The notes: generated by a model not told the origin, from the letters alone. DNA of 34,071 bases from Halomarinibacterium sp041392125 (GCA_041392125.1 JAWKMR010000016.1:1-34071), one strand, 5' to 3'. Positions 6,534-15,817 are shown, counted from the first letter of the stretch. Numbers and translations: made by a program.

Positions 6534-9500
6534 ATGAAATTACGCCTCCTATTTTTATTCTTTTTAGTAGTGTTTTCGGCGCAAGCCCAAGACACACTTT
6601 CTAATTATCGCATAAAAAAGGTGAGGGTTCAAGACACTGTTGTAGTAGATTCTTTAAGCATCAATCCTTCCAAGTTTAGTATCCTCGATAAGGACGGCAA
6701 AGTTCTTCCTTCCTCAACATATTCTGTAGATTTTGTGAATGGGACCATCACTTTTTCAGAAGAAATACAGCAAAAACTTGACTCTGTTACCATTAATTAT
6801 TTACGTTATCCCGTTTTTTTAACTCGGGAATATTATTTATTAGATTCAAAAATCATAGCAGAAAATTCCGGTTCTATTGAAAAACTGTACGCTCTTGAAA
6901 AAAGTAATGCACAAAGAACTACTTCCCCTTTTGAGGGTTTAAATACACAGGGAAGCATTTCAAGGGGAATTACTGTGGGAAATAACCAAAATACCGTGGT
7001 AAACAGTGAATTAGACCTACAAATTACAGGAAAATTGAGTGATAAAGTTTCCATTAGAGCTTCGTTGCAAGATGCTAATATCCCTAATCAGGAAGGGGGG
7101 TATTCTCAAAATCTGGATGAATTTGACCAGATTTTCATTGAGTTGTTTAGTGACCACTGGAACATACGTGCCGGAGATATCGACTTACAGAATTCCCAAA
7201 GTTACTTTGGACGGTTTACTAAAAAAATTCAGGGGATTTCATTGTACGGGGAGTTACTTGATGAAGAAGGCTCTAAAACCTCCGCTTATGCTTCTGCAGG
7301 ATTGGTACGCGGGGTTTTTCAGCGAAGCCAATTTACGGGGCAAGAAGGCAATCAGGGGCCTTACAAATTGGTGGGACCCAACGGGGAGCTGTTTATTTTA
7401 ATTGTTTCGGGGAGCGAGCGGGTGTATGTAAATGGTTTGCTTTTAAGCCGAGGTGAAAATGCCGATTACGTGATTGATTATAACGCCGGAGAACTAAAAT
7501 TTAACCCTACCTACCCAATTACAGCCAATATGCGAATTAACGTAGAGTATCAATTTACGGAAAGGAGTTATACCCGGTTTATAGGCTATGGCGGTGGAAA
7601 CTATGAAAGCGAATCATTAAAAATTGGAGCGTACGTATTTTCAGAAAGTGATGCAAAAAATCAGCCGTTACAGCAAAATCTAACTGAAGAGCAAGTGGCT
7701 GTATTAGCTGCAGCTGGAGATGACCCGCTGTTAATGACTGCACCCTCGGCAGTTCCGGATACCTTTTCAGAAAATAAAATTCTCTATAAAAAGGAGGTTA
7801 TTAATGGAGTGGAAGCATTTGTCTTTTCAAATAATCCCGAAGACGAATTATTTAATGTGCGTTTCAGCTTTGTCGGCGCTAACCAAGGAAATTACATCAT
7901 CACTTCTACCGAATCTATTGCCAGTATTTTTGAATATGTTGCCCCTATTGAAGGTGTTGCGCAAGGCAGTTATGAACCTATAATTACGTTAACTCCTCCC
8001 GAAAAATTACAAATTGGAGGTGTAAATGCCAGTTACATACCTTCTGAAAAAACTGAAATTGATTTTGAACTCGCAGGAAGCATCAACGACCAAAATCTTT
8101 TTTCAGAAATTAATAACAAGGATAATGATGGTTTTGCCACCAGAATTGCTGGAAAACAAACCCTTTTAACAACTAAAGACACCCTTAAGATTGTAGGTTT
8201 TGGAAGCTTCGATTACCTTCATAAAGATTTTAAAACCATAGAGCGTTTTTATAATATTGAATTTAATAGAGATTGGAATTTGGAAATCCCTTTGGGCAAC
8301 CAAAGTTTTCTGACCGCGGGTGCTGAAATGAATCACCCAAAAGCGGGGAATTTTCGATATGAGTTTCAGAAATTGGATTTTTCTGAAAACTTTAGCGGAA
8401 ACCGTCACGTTACTTTTACGAATGTACATTTAAACAACCTTCACCTAACAAACAATACTAGCTATTTAACAAGTAAAAGTGATGTTTTGAAAACAACGTT
8501 TCTTCGCAGCTACAACAATGCTGCGTATGCCTTTAAAAAAGCGTGGGTGGGCGGAAAATTCCTGCACGAAAACAATCAAGCAAAAGTAGTTTCTCAAGAT
8601 AGCTTAACACCTTTAAGTCAGCGATTTTCTCAATATGAAATCTATACAGGAGTGGGAGACAGTACGCAGGTCTTTGCAGAAGTAGGTTACCGATATCGGG
8701 TAAATGATAGCTTGCGTGCAAATAGGCTTCAAAATGTAAATACCTCAAATGATTACTTTTTAAAATCGAAACTTATCAATAATCAAAACACCCAATTGTC
8801 CCTTTTCGCTAATTATCGATTAATCAACTTTAAAAACGAGGAACAGGAAGATGAAAAAAACTTGAACACCCGAGTATTCTATAATCAATCCCTTTGGAAG
8901 GGAAAAGTACGCCTCAATACCGCTTTTGAAACCAATAATGGAGTATTGCCGCAGCAAGAATTTACGTTTGTAAAAGTAGACCCCGGGCAGGGGGTTTTTA
9001 CTTGGATTGATTATAACAATAATGGCGTGCAGGAGTTGAATGAGTTTGAAGTGGCACAGTTTCAAGATCAGGCAGAATATGTAAAAGTATTATTACCCAA
9101 TCAGGTTTTTATCCGTATTAAAAATAATCGTTTCAGCCAAATTGTAACGCTTCAACCACAGGATTGGATTAATGAATCCGGGGTTAAAAAAGTCCTTTCA
9201 AAATTTTACAATCAAACTTCGTATATCATCGATAGAAAAATTAGAAAAGACAATACCCTGGTGACCCTCAATCCATTTGAGTCGGGTGGAGAAGATGAAT
9301 TGGGCTTAAATTTAAATTTTAAAAATGTGCTTTTCTTCAACCGGGGAAAACAACGCTATACTACCAGCTACACTTATTTATCCTCTTCCAGTAGGAATTT
9401 AATTTCATTGGGACTTCAAAAGAACACATTGAAAAGTCATCAACTAAATGTTACGCATCAATTTGAAACGGTTTGGGTGGCTAATTTTAAAGGTGTTTTA

Positions 9501-9950
9501 GGAAGCAACGAAACCCTTTCAGAAAATTTTGAAAACAGGAATTTCAATTTAGAAAACTATACCTTAAACCCTAAAATATCTTATTTATTGAATTCTCAAA
9601 CCCGGTTTGATGTTTTTTATCAATTCATGAATGAAGAGAATTCGCTGGGAGATATGGAGCAATTAACGCAACAAAAGGTAGGTTTTTCTTTTGCCTATAA
9701 TAATGTGGAAAAAATTTCGATTTCCGGGGAATTCAATTATATCGATAATGCCTTTACCGGTAGTGCTTTTTCCCCGGTGGCTTACACCATGTTAGAAGGT
9801 CTGCAACCGGGAACCAACTTTACATGGAATTTGTTATTTCAGAAACGGATTACAAAATATTTAGATGCTAATCTTTCTTACTTTGGAAGAAAAAGTGAAA
9901 CAGCCAAAACGGTACATACAGGAACCGTACAATTGAGGGCATTTTTCTAA
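6534..9950 (+). CDS. Large outer-membrane beta-barrel protein of unknown function
   Basis: An 1138-residue exported protein. The signal peptide is MKLRLLFLFFLVVFSAQAQ followed by Asp20. Two copies of a Y-x-V-D-[FY]-x-x-G-x-[IL]-x-F module occur: about residues 44-75 (STYSVDFVNGTITF) and 290-340 (ADYVIDYNAGELKF). I recall a similar module in the SprA/Sov secretion proteins. The rest alternates polar and aromatic residues in beta-strand fashion and ends in VQLRAFF, a terminal aromatic typical of barrels inserted by BamA. Near residue ~820 lies a calcium-loop-like DYNNNGVQELNEFE. There is no TonB box or plug domain, so it is not a classical TonB-dependent receptor. Function is not recognised. 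It stands alone, closed by a terminator at 9956-9982. Confidence 0.75.
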   Translation: MKLRLLFLFFLVVFSAQAQDTLSNYRIKKVRVQDTVVVDSLSINPSKFSILDKDGKVLPSSTYSVDFVNGTITFSEEIQQKLDSVTINYLRYPVFLTREYYLLDSKIIAENSGSIEKLYALEKSNAQRTTSPFEGLNTQGSISRGITVGNNQNTVVNSELDLQITGKLSDKVSIRASLQDANIPNQEGGYSQNLDEFDQIFIELFSDHWNIRAGDIDLQNSQSYFGRFTKKIQGISLYGELLDEEGSKTSAYASAGLVRGVFQRSQFTGQEGNQGPYKLVGPNGELFILIVSGSERVYVNGLLLSRGENADYVIDYNAGELKFNPTYPITANMRINVEYQFTERSYTRFIGYGGGNYESESLKIGAYVFSESDAKNQPLQQNLTEEQVAVLAAAGDDPLLMTAPSAVPDTFSENKILYKKEVINGVEAFVFSNNPEDELFNVRFSFVGANQGNYIITSTESIASIFEYVAPIEGVAQGSYEPIITLTPPEKLQIGGVNASYIPSEKTEIDFELAGSINDQNLFSEINNKDNDGFATRIAGKQTLLTTKDTLKIVGFGSFDYLHKDFKTIERFYNIEFNRDWNLEIPLGNQSFLTAGAEMNHPKAGNFRYEFQKLDFSENFSGNRHVTFTNVHLNNLHLTNNTSYLTSKSDVLKTTFLRSYNNAAYAFKKAWVGGKFLHENNQAKVVSQDSLTPLSQRFSQYEIYTGVGDSTQVFAEVGYRYRVNDSLRANRLQNVNTSNDYFLKSKLINNQNTQLSLFANYRLINFKNEEQEDEKNLNTRVFYNQSLWKGKVRLNTAFETNNGVLPQQEFTFVKVDPGQGVFTWIDYNNNGVQELNEFEVAQFQDQAEYVKVLLPNQVFIRIKNNRFSQIVTLQPQDWINESGVKKVLSKFYNQTSYIIDRKIRKDNTLVTLNPFESGGEDELGLNLNFKNVLFFNRGKQRYTTSYTYLSSSSRNLISLGLQKNTLKSHQLNVTHQFETVWVANFKGVLGSNETLSENFENRNFNLENYTLNPKISYLLNSQTRFDVFYQFMNEENSLGDMEQLTQQKVGFSFAYNNVEKISISGEFNYIDNAFTGSAFSPVAYTMLEGLQPGTNFTWNLLFQKRITKYLDANLSYFGRKSETAKTVHTGTVQLRAFF

Positions 9951-9955
9951 ACAAA

Positions 9956-9982
9956 AAAGAGCGGGACAAGCCCGCTCTTTTA
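9956..9982. terminator. Bidirectional intrinsic terminator
   Basis: AAAGAGCGGG (9956-9965) pairs perfectly with CCCGCTCTTT (9971-9980) around a 5-base loop, with an A run before and T run after. It lies between two convergent genes and should stop transcription from both sides. Confidence 0.9.
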
Positions 9983-9999
9983 GATTCGTAAACGAATGT

Positions 10000-12690
10000 T
10001 TATTTTACAATAATTCTTGCTGTTTTATAAGAATTAGAATAATTATCTCCCATTTTAATTAGGTACACCCCAGTTGGAGCGTAAGACATATCCAATTCAT
10101 ACACAAATCTATCGCCTTCTTTTTCAACATAGTTGAAGGCCAATTCTTGACCTAACACATTATAAATACCAATAGAAGCTCTTTCGGTAAACTCACTTAC
10201 TAAAGATATTTTAAAGTGCTTATTGTCTACTGATTCAACAATTAATTCAGCATTAGCAATGGTTGGGTCTTCAAAACCAACAATTCCATCAATAATTACT
10301 GTGTAATCCTGTACTTCACCATAAGAGAAGTCATCACAAGGATTCGTTAAAATATCAGATCCAGTAATATCGATTGCTTTTGCTCTTAATCTGTGAGATC
10401 CAACAGCAGCACCTACAGGAATGGTTAAGGTAAAATCTTCTAATGCTTCAGAAGTTTGGAATGCACTGTTAATTAATAACTCACCAGCTTCAAAGGTACC
10501 ACTGTCATCAAAATCTATCCAAACGGCAAAACCTTCATCTCCAGGATTAAAAGGAGGGGTTGCAGCGGGCGACCAGTTTTGTTGAGCCTGAATAGTATAT
10601 ACATTACTTCCTGCAACATTACTTAACGTAGTAGAAAGTCCTGTTCTATCTGCATATCCTTGTGGGCTTCCTGCTGGTTCGGTATTACATCCATTGGCTC
10701 CATCATCGGCATCAATAGTATTAAGTATAAACTTTTTAATACCATCTAAGTTACATCCTGCAGTAGCCATGGGGGTACAATAGGAAGCGGCACCACTAAC
10801 AACATTTTTACAAGACTCATCGTTACCGGTATTAGTATCCCCTGCAAGGTTTGTTTTAGCACAAATAGCATAGGTTCCGGGGGCAGATAAGTTGGCTTGA
10901 GTAGCAAAGGTAAAAGACACTGTTGCCCCTGCAGCAATAGTACCACTATAATTTTCTATTACAGGAGTTCCCGCATCAATAGTATATTGTACGGCAGGGT
11001 TGGTAATATCATTAGAGCCAAAGTTTCTGATAGAAACAGTGATATCTTCATTAGCCGTAAGAGGCCCGTCCACAGGAGCATCGATACTGGTAACCCCTAT
11101 ATCATCCAAAGCAGTATTAGGCGCTAATTGGAATACTCCAACCACCCCTTTTCTTCCTGAATTCATATATTCTGTAATGTGCCAAAAAGTAACATCATCT
11201 GAAGGATCAATATCAATTTTTGGATAATCTCCATAACGAATACCGGGGATATTTGCATTTCCGTTAGCAATTAATTCTTCTGCTACAGTCATAGTACCTA
11301 GAGGATCTCCATCAAAACGTCCGGTGTAGTAAGAACTTACTCTTACAGTGGTAGGAGTTGTAGGTCCGGACATAGAAGTATAGCCCATACCAATGTTACC
11401 ATTGGCATCCATAATTAAACTTCCGTTCCAGGCATGACGCCCGTCAGGTGCTGTGTACGTTCCTTCTTGGTATAAAGTCCAAGGCTGATTGTCTGCTGTT
11501 TGACGAAGTTCCATCCAACGTAAACCTGCCAATTTACCAGCCGTTGCATCCACATCCACAACAAAACTAAATATTGCTGAATTATGGCTTCCAAATTTTC
11601 TGAATTGTGCTTGATTATTAATTAATTGCTGAAGTGCATCAATAGAACTTCCACCTCCCGGCTGAGCTAAATTACTAAAATTCCCACCATCAAATACTCC
11701 AATAAATGGAGTTAAAGGAAGTTGTGTATTTGCTGAAACGGTAGAGTTTCCTGGGGTTACCCAATCTACATCAACTGTCCAATATTTTAAGTGGTCTGTG
11801 GCTACTCCTCCAAAGGCATCATCTTGCAAGAATACAATGGTTGCACCTCCTGCCGCAGGGATGGTATCATCACTAACGTTTAATGCTTGTGGGCAATAAA
11901 AACCTCCTGGTCCTGTTGCTAAACCTGGCAATGGAAATCCTTGCATTCCAGCGGTGTTTCCTAATAACATTTCATCTCTTTCCAAAGCCCAAACTTTATT
12001 GGTACCTCCGGTATTACCGGTTACATAATAGCCATCGCTCCAAACAGAAAGTTTGTTATAATCTTGAATGTTAGCAACATTATATACATTCCAACCTGCA
12101 GTTACAGGATCTGGACCATCTGAAACGGCAACTTGAATGGCTCCCGAAAAGAAAAGATAGGTAACCACCCATCTATCAGCAGCATTATCGTAAGAAACCG
12201 TTAAATCGCAACAACCTCCACTTGAGAAGATATTAGTCACAGCCAATTGACCAGTTAAAGGATTTCCCAATTTGTCAAAAATTCTAAACCCGGTATTAAA
12301 GACCACAAACACGTGGTTGGGACCTACACCCATGTCTGGATCTGTAGGCTGAGAGCCGGAAGAATAAGCATCAAATACCAAACTAGGAGGCATTACTCTA
12401 AAGCTTTGCTCCATTTCGTGTCTGTTTCTCACAAAGTAATCGTCTTCCAATTGGTTGTCTTTCCCGATAATCACTTTGCCTCGTATCGATCTTCTGTCCT
12501 TCGCTTCTCCTTCACGATCTTCAGCAGGAATAAGTTCATTCATTCTTGAAGCTAAAGAAGGAACATAAGTAGGCGTTATGGTTCCAACATAATCTGCTCC
12601 TGTTTCTACGTTAGGTATCATCTTTTGTCCAAACATGTTGAAGCTAAAAGAAATAACCAACGCTACAAAAAAATAGTTTTTAAGTTTCAT
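10000..12690 (-). CDS. Secreted T9SS cargo protein with CARDB-like, GEVED and sorting domains
   Basis: An 896-residue secreted protein. The signal peptide ends near residue 21 (SFSFNMFGQ). The first ~525 residues (DMGVGPNHVFVVFNTGFRIF, YWTVDVDWVTPG, GYTSMSG and similar) look like a repeated beta structure, possibly a propeller, with no enzyme motif I recognise. Residues ~526-637 form a CARDB/Ig-like domain (DIGVTSIDAPVDGPLTANED). Residues ~638-800 contain a GEVED domain (FAVWIDFDDSGTFEAGELL, then DDFSYGEVQDYTV). Residues ~815-896 are a type-A T9SS sorting domain (ISLVSEFTERASIGIYNVLG to GVYLIKMGDNYS and terminal KTARIIVK). The protein should cross the outer membrane by T9SS and be attached to or released from the surface. 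Probably an adhesin or a binding protein; no catalytic site is visible. Confidence 0.85.
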   Translation of the reverse strand: MKLKNYFFVALVISFSFNMFGQKMIPNVETGADYVGTITPTYVPSLASRMNELIPAEDREGEAKDRRSIRGKVIIGKDNQLEDDYFVRNRHEMEQSFRVMPPSLVFDAYSSGSQPTDPDMGVGPNHVFVVFNTGFRIFDKLGNPLTGQLAVTNIFSSGGCCDLTVSYDNAADRWVVTYLFFSGAIQVAVSDGPDPVTAGWNVYNVANIQDYNKLSVWSDGYYVTGNTGGTNKVWALERDEMLLGNTAGMQGFPLPGLATGPGGFYCPQALNVSDDTIPAAGGATIVFLQDDAFGGVATDHLKYWTVDVDWVTPGNSTVSANTQLPLTPFIGVFDGGNFSNLAQPGGGSSIDALQQLINNQAQFRKFGSHNSAIFSFVVDVDATAGKLAGLRWMELRQTADNQPWTLYQEGTYTAPDGRHAWNGSLIMDANGNIGMGYTSMSGPTTPTTVRVSSYYTGRFDGDPLGTMTVAEELIANGNANIPGIRYGDYPKIDIDPSDDVTFWHITEYMNSGRKGVVGVFQLAPNTALDDIGVTSIDAPVDGPLTANEDITVSIRNFGSNDITNPAVQYTIDAGTPVIENYSGTIAAGATVSFTFATQANLSAPGTYAICAKTNLAGDTNTGNDESCKNVVSGAASYCTPMATAGCNLDGIKKFILNTIDADDGANGCNTEPAGSPQGYADRTGLSTTLSNVAGSNVYTIQAQQNWSPAATPPFNPGDEGFAVWIDFDDSGTFEAGELLINSAFQTSEALEDFTLTIPVGAAVGSHRLRAKAIDITGSDILTNPCDDFSYGEVQDYTVIIDGIVGFEDPTIANAELIVESVDNKHFKISLVSEFTERASIGIYNVLGQELAFNYVEKEGDRFVYELDMSYAPTGVYLIKMGDNYSNSYKTARIIVK

Positions 12691-12940
12691 TAGTAAAAAA
12701 TTTAGTTTAAAAGTTTATGGGTTAATTTTTTAAGTTTCTAAAAATACTACCTTTTCTCGAAAAATCAAGTAACTTCACTAATAATTTCTCAAAAATAGAA
12801 GCTTGATTCTTAAATATTTAAAAACTATTTCCCTATCATTTTAGTTGGGTATTTAATTTCAAAAAGTTCTTTTTCTTCAACTATTTTATTTTTTAATGGC
12901 ACATTTATTGTAATTTAACAGTTTAAAAAAACCTAAAGAG

Positions 12941-13297
12941 ATGAAAGTAACACTATTTGTATTTGCTACCCTTTTAATAATAAGTTGTTCCACCACTAAA
13001 ACAACCACCGAGACCATGGAGAAAAAAGAAACCATTGTTTTAGATGCCAAAAAAATGATTGCCGATGGATTTATAAAGGGAGCTATTGTGGCCTCTACGG
13101 AAGAAGGAGATTGCCCTTATGTAATTGAAGTTGCCGGAAGACAAGACAATTATTATCTTGACCCTATTAATTTGGATGAAGCCTTTAAAATTGGTGGCCA
13201 AAAAATTTGGTTTAAGTATAACGGTTTACGAATGATGAACCGGTGTGAATATGCAAACCCTATTAGTATTACTGAAATACAAAAAAGAGCGGAATAA
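12941..13297 (+). CDS. Small predicted lipoprotein, function unknown
   Basis: A 118-residue protein with a lipoprotein signal MKVTLFVFATLLIISC; Cys16 would be the lipidated residue, followed by a Ser/Thr linker. The mature part (DAKKMIADGFIKGAIVAST, then CPYVIEVAGRQDNYYLDPIN) forms a compact domain ending in GQKIWFKYNGLRMMNRCEYA. Two cysteines (in GDCPYV and NRCEYA) could form a disulfide in the periplasm. The family is not one I can name, although similar small lipoproteins are common in Flavobacteriia. It is monocistronic: its last codons form one arm of a hairpin terminator shared with glyS, and the stop codon lies in the loop. Confidence 0.75.
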   Translation: MKVTLFVFATLLIISCSTTKTTTETMEKKETIVLDAKKMIADGFIKGAIVASTEEGDCPYVIEVAGRQDNYYLDPINLDEAFKIGGQKIWFKYNGLRMMNRCEYANPISITEIQKRAE

Positions 13298-13309
13298 CCG
13301 CTCTTTTTT
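13281..13309. terminator. Bidirectional terminator shared by the lipoprotein and glyS
   Basis: AAAAAAGAGCGG (13281-13292) pairs with CCGCTCTTTTTT (13298-13309) around a 5-base loop. The left arm encodes the lipoprotein C terminus, the loop carries its TAA, and the right arm ends on the first base of the glyS stop. The A and T runs serve both directions. Confidence 0.9.
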
Positions 13310-14844
13310 TATGATAACCATTTTTTATAGGAAATGGAATCTTTCATTTTTTCAGATAGCTTAGCAATAGGTATTCGTTCCTGAAGCATGGTATCTCTAT
13401 TTCGCAAGGTCACTGTGCCGTCTTCTTTGGTTTGATGATCTACCGTAATGCAATAAGGAGTTCCGGCGGCATCCTGCCTACGGTATCTTCTTCCAACGGC
13501 ATCTTTTTCATCATAAATTACGTTATAATCCCACTGTAAATCTTCTATAATTTGTTGTGCAATTTCGGGCAAACCATCTTTTTTCAGAAGTGGTAACACT
13601 GCTGCTTTTACCGGTGCTAAAATAAAAGGCAATTTTAAAACGGTGCGTTCACTGCCATCTTCCAGGGTTTCATCCTGAAGAGAATGACTTACTACGGCCA
13701 AAAACATTCTATCCAAACCAATAGAAGTTTCTACAACGTATGGCACATAGTTTTCATTTAATTCGGGATCAAAAAATTGAAGTTTTTTCCCGGAGTACTT
13801 TTCGTGTTGACTTAAATCGAAATCGGTTCTGGAGTGAATTCCTTCCAATTCTTTAAAACCAAAAGGGAAATTAAATTCAATATCTGCTGCGGCATTGGCA
13901 TAATGCGCCAATTTTTCGTGATCATGAAAACGGTAATTTTCTGCTCCCATCCCTAAGGACAAATGCCACTTTAAACGGGTTTTTTTCCAGTACTCATACC
14001 ATTTCATTTCCTCTCCGGGGCGAACAAAAAATTGCATTTCCATTTGTTCAAACTCTCGCATACGGAAAATAAACTGTCTTGCCACTATTTCATTTCTGAA
14101 GGCTTTTCCGGTTTGTGCAATTCCGAAAGGAATTTTCATTCTTCCGGTTTTTTGAACATTTAAGAAATTTACAAAAATCCCTTGTGCAGTTTCCGGACGG
14201 AGGTACAAATCGGTGGCATTTTCTGCTGAAGCTCCCAACTTGGTGCCAAACATTAGGTTAAACTGGCGAACATCAGTCCAATTTTTAGAACCGGTTTCAG
14301 GGTCGGCAATGCCTAATTCTTCAATTAACGCCTTTACATCGGCCAAATTTTCTGTTTCCAAAGATTTGGCCATTCGGTTTAAAATAGCTTGCTTTTCTTC
14401 CCGATATCGAACAACACGCTCGTTAGTAGAAACAAACTGGGCTTCATCAAAGCTTTCTCCAAAACGAGCTTTCGCCTTTTCTATTTCTTTTTGGGCTTTT
14501 TGCTCTAATTTTTCGGCAAAATCCTCAATAAGAACGTCTGCTCTATATCTTTTCTTGGAGTCTTTATTATCAATTAGCGGGTCGTTAAAAGCATCTACGT
14601 GACCCGAAGCTTTCCATGTAGTGGGATGCATTAAAATTGCGGCGTCGATTCCCACTATATTTTGGTGCATGTATACCATGCTTCGCCACCAATATTCGCG
14701 AATATTTTTTTTGAGCTCTACTCCATTTTGAGCATAATCATAGACAGCGCTTAATCCATCGTATATTTCGCTGGAAGCAAATATGTATCCGTACTCTTTG
14801 CAATGGGATACTACTTTCTTAAATAAATCTTCATTGTTTGCCAT
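13309..14844 (-). CDS. glyS: Glycyl-tRNA synthetase, homodimeric class II type
   Basis: Charges tRNA-Gly with glycine. The 511-residue single-chain form is the alpha2 type also found in Gram-positives, archaea and eukaryotes, not the alpha2beta2 GlyQ/GlyS of E. coli. Visible are the N-terminal GYIFASSEIYDG(L)SAVYDYAQNG segment with its glycine-pocket residues, LYLRPETAQGIFVNF, class II motif 2 (GIAQTGKAFRNEI, RQFIFRMREFEQMEMQFF), motif 3 (SIGLDRMFLAVV), and the anticodon-binding domain (LPFILAPVKAAVLPL, DAVGRRYRRQDAAGTPYCI). A central charged helical insertion around residues 115-175 is normal for the family. It has its own -7 box directly before the ATG, which overlaps the T run of the upstream gene's terminator. 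Confidence 0.96.
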   Translation of the reverse strand: MANNEDLFKKVVSHCKEYGYIFASSEIYDGLSAVYDYAQNGVELKKNIREYWWRSMVYMHQNIVGIDAAILMHPTTWKASGHVDAFNDPLIDNKDSKKRYRADVLIEDFAEKLEQKAQKEIEKAKARFGESFDEAQFVSTNERVVRYREEKQAILNRMAKSLETENLADVKALIEELGIADPETGSKNWTDVRQFNLMFGTKLGASAENATDLYLRPETAQGIFVNFLNVQKTGRMKIPFGIAQTGKAFRNEIVARQFIFRMREFEQMEMQFFVRPGEEMKWYEYWKKTRLKWHLSLGMGAENYRFHDHEKLAHYANAAADIEFNFPFGFKELEGIHSRTDFDLSQHEKYSGKKLQFFDPELNENYVPYVVETSIGLDRMFLAVVSHSLQDETLEDGSERTVLKLPFILAPVKAAVLPLLKKDGLPEIAQQIIEDLQWDYNVIYDEKDAVGRRYRRQDAAGTPYCITVDHQTKEDGTVTLRNRDTMLQERIPIAKLSEKMKDSISYKKWLS

Positions 14845-14848
14845 GGCG

Positions 14849-14856
14849 CAAAAATA
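14849..14856 (-). promoter_or_regulatory. Putative -7 box for glyS
   Basis: Minus-strand TATTTTTG, an exact TAnnTTTG match, ends four bases before the glyS ATG. It coincides with the T run after the upstream hairpin, so it could be a by-product of that run. No -33 element is evident. Confidence 0.3.
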
Positions 14857-14887
14857 AAAAAACCGCTACGATAACTCGTAGCGGTTT
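14851..14887 (-). terminator. Terminator after the coiled-coil gene
   Basis: A perfect 12-base stem, AAACCGCTACGA (14860-14871) with TCGTAGCGGTTT (14876-14887), has a 4-base loop. On the minus strand it is followed by TTTTTTTATTTTT. It separates the coiled-coil gene from glyS. Confidence 0.88.
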
Positions 14888-14908
14888 GTGTTTTTTTAGA
14901 AACTAAAT

Positions 14909-15790
14909 TTATTTAAGCTCCATAGTTGTGGTAGCCACTTGTTGTGGACCATCAAATACATTAATAGTGTAGCGCCCTTCAATAAGGTCTTCTTCTTTGG
15001 CATTCACTAACACACACACATCTAGTTCTTCTTGCTCATAAAAAACCTTGGTAGAAGTACTGTAGTTTAATACTCCACTTTCGAATTCCATAGCCGCTTT
15101 TTCACCTAAAAGATTATTATTAGGATTAATAACCTGTACAAATAGTAAACGATCTCCTTTTTGAGCAATGATATTTGGAGTTAATGTAAAACACGCTCTT
15201 ACTTTATCGGCACGACTGGCTCTACGAGTATCTACAATTTTACCGCTACTTCTAACGATTACAGCTTCTCCTCTTAAATCGACAGCCTTTACTACCGAAC
15301 CTTTTTTGATGGTTTCTGTCATAGCTAGATTTTCTTGACTTACAGAATCTACCACTCTAATGGTTTCATTAATCATGGTTTTGGCACTGTCTATTTCTAC
15401 TGCTAGCATTCGGTTAGACTGAATTAAGCTATCGGCTCTTGCAAAAAGCATTTTTCGTTCGTCTTTTAAACGTCCAATTTCAATTTTATAACGCTGTATT
15501 AAAGCTACGTTGGCTTCGGAAGTCTTCACAGAGTCTAATAATACTTCTATTCTTTCTCTGGCAGCAATAAGGTCTTTGTCTTTAAGTTCGTTGTCTTTAA
15601 TTAACTCATCATATTCCACGATAAGTTCTTCTAGATCGGTTTCAATGTCAGATTTTTGTTTTTCAAGCCCTGCTACTGTATTTTTACTATCATTGTAAAG
15701 GGATACGGTATACACTCCTAGGGCAATTAACAGGGCAGTTAATACACCAATGAGTACTTTAAACTTGGTACTATTACTTTCGTTGTTCAT
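14909..15790 (-). CDS. Membrane-anchored coiled-coil protein of unknown function
   Basis: A 293-residue protein that starts at MNNESNSTKFKVLIGV. A longer in-frame start at 15898 would overlap comF and run through a good promoter at 15818-15846, so the shorter start is preferred. One transmembrane helix lies at about residues 11-31 (VLIGVLTALLIALGVYTVSLY). It is followed by a heptad-rich coiled coil to about residue 165 (KQKSDIETDLEELIVEYDEL, LKDKDLIAARERIEVLLDSV). The C-terminal ~120 residues form a beta-rich domain (GEAVIVRSSGKIVDTRRASR, LFVQVINPNNNLLG, RYTINVFDGPQQVATTTMEL). The topology suggests an inner-membrane anchor with a periplasmic rod and globular tip. I recall such proteins beside glyS and comF in related genomes, but no role is established. 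Confidence 0.8.
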   Translation of the reverse strand: MNNESNSTKFKVLIGVLTALLIALGVYTVSLYNDSKNTVAGLEKQKSDIETDLEELIVEYDELIKDNELKDKDLIAARERIEVLLDSVKTSEANVALIQRYKIEIGRLKDERKMLFARADSLIQSNRMLAVEIDSAKTMINETIRVVDSVSQENLAMTETIKKGSVVKAVDLRGEAVIVRSSGKIVDTRRASRADKVRACFTLTPNIIAQKGDRLLFVQVINPNNNLLGEKAAMEFESGVLNYSTSTKVFYEQEELDVCVLVNAKEEDLIEGRYTINVFDGPQQVATTTMELK

Positions 15791-15817
15791 AATTATAGAT
15801 GTTAGGTTTATATGGGA

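Noticed and set aside
7039..7401. 120-codon plus-strand frame inside the large outer-membrane gene
   Set aside because: It is an alternate frame of a continuous 1138-codon gene with no motif of its own.
12691..12940. Possible regulatory RNA in the gap upstream of the T9SS cargo and small lipoprotein genes
   Set aside because: The region is very AT-rich with only weak promoter-like boxes, and no stem with GC pairs is visible.
14213..14602. 129-codon serine-rich open frame opposite glyS
   Set aside because: The Ser/Ala-rich product is a typical antisense shadow of a Glu/Lys-rich helical region in glycyl-tRNA synthetase.
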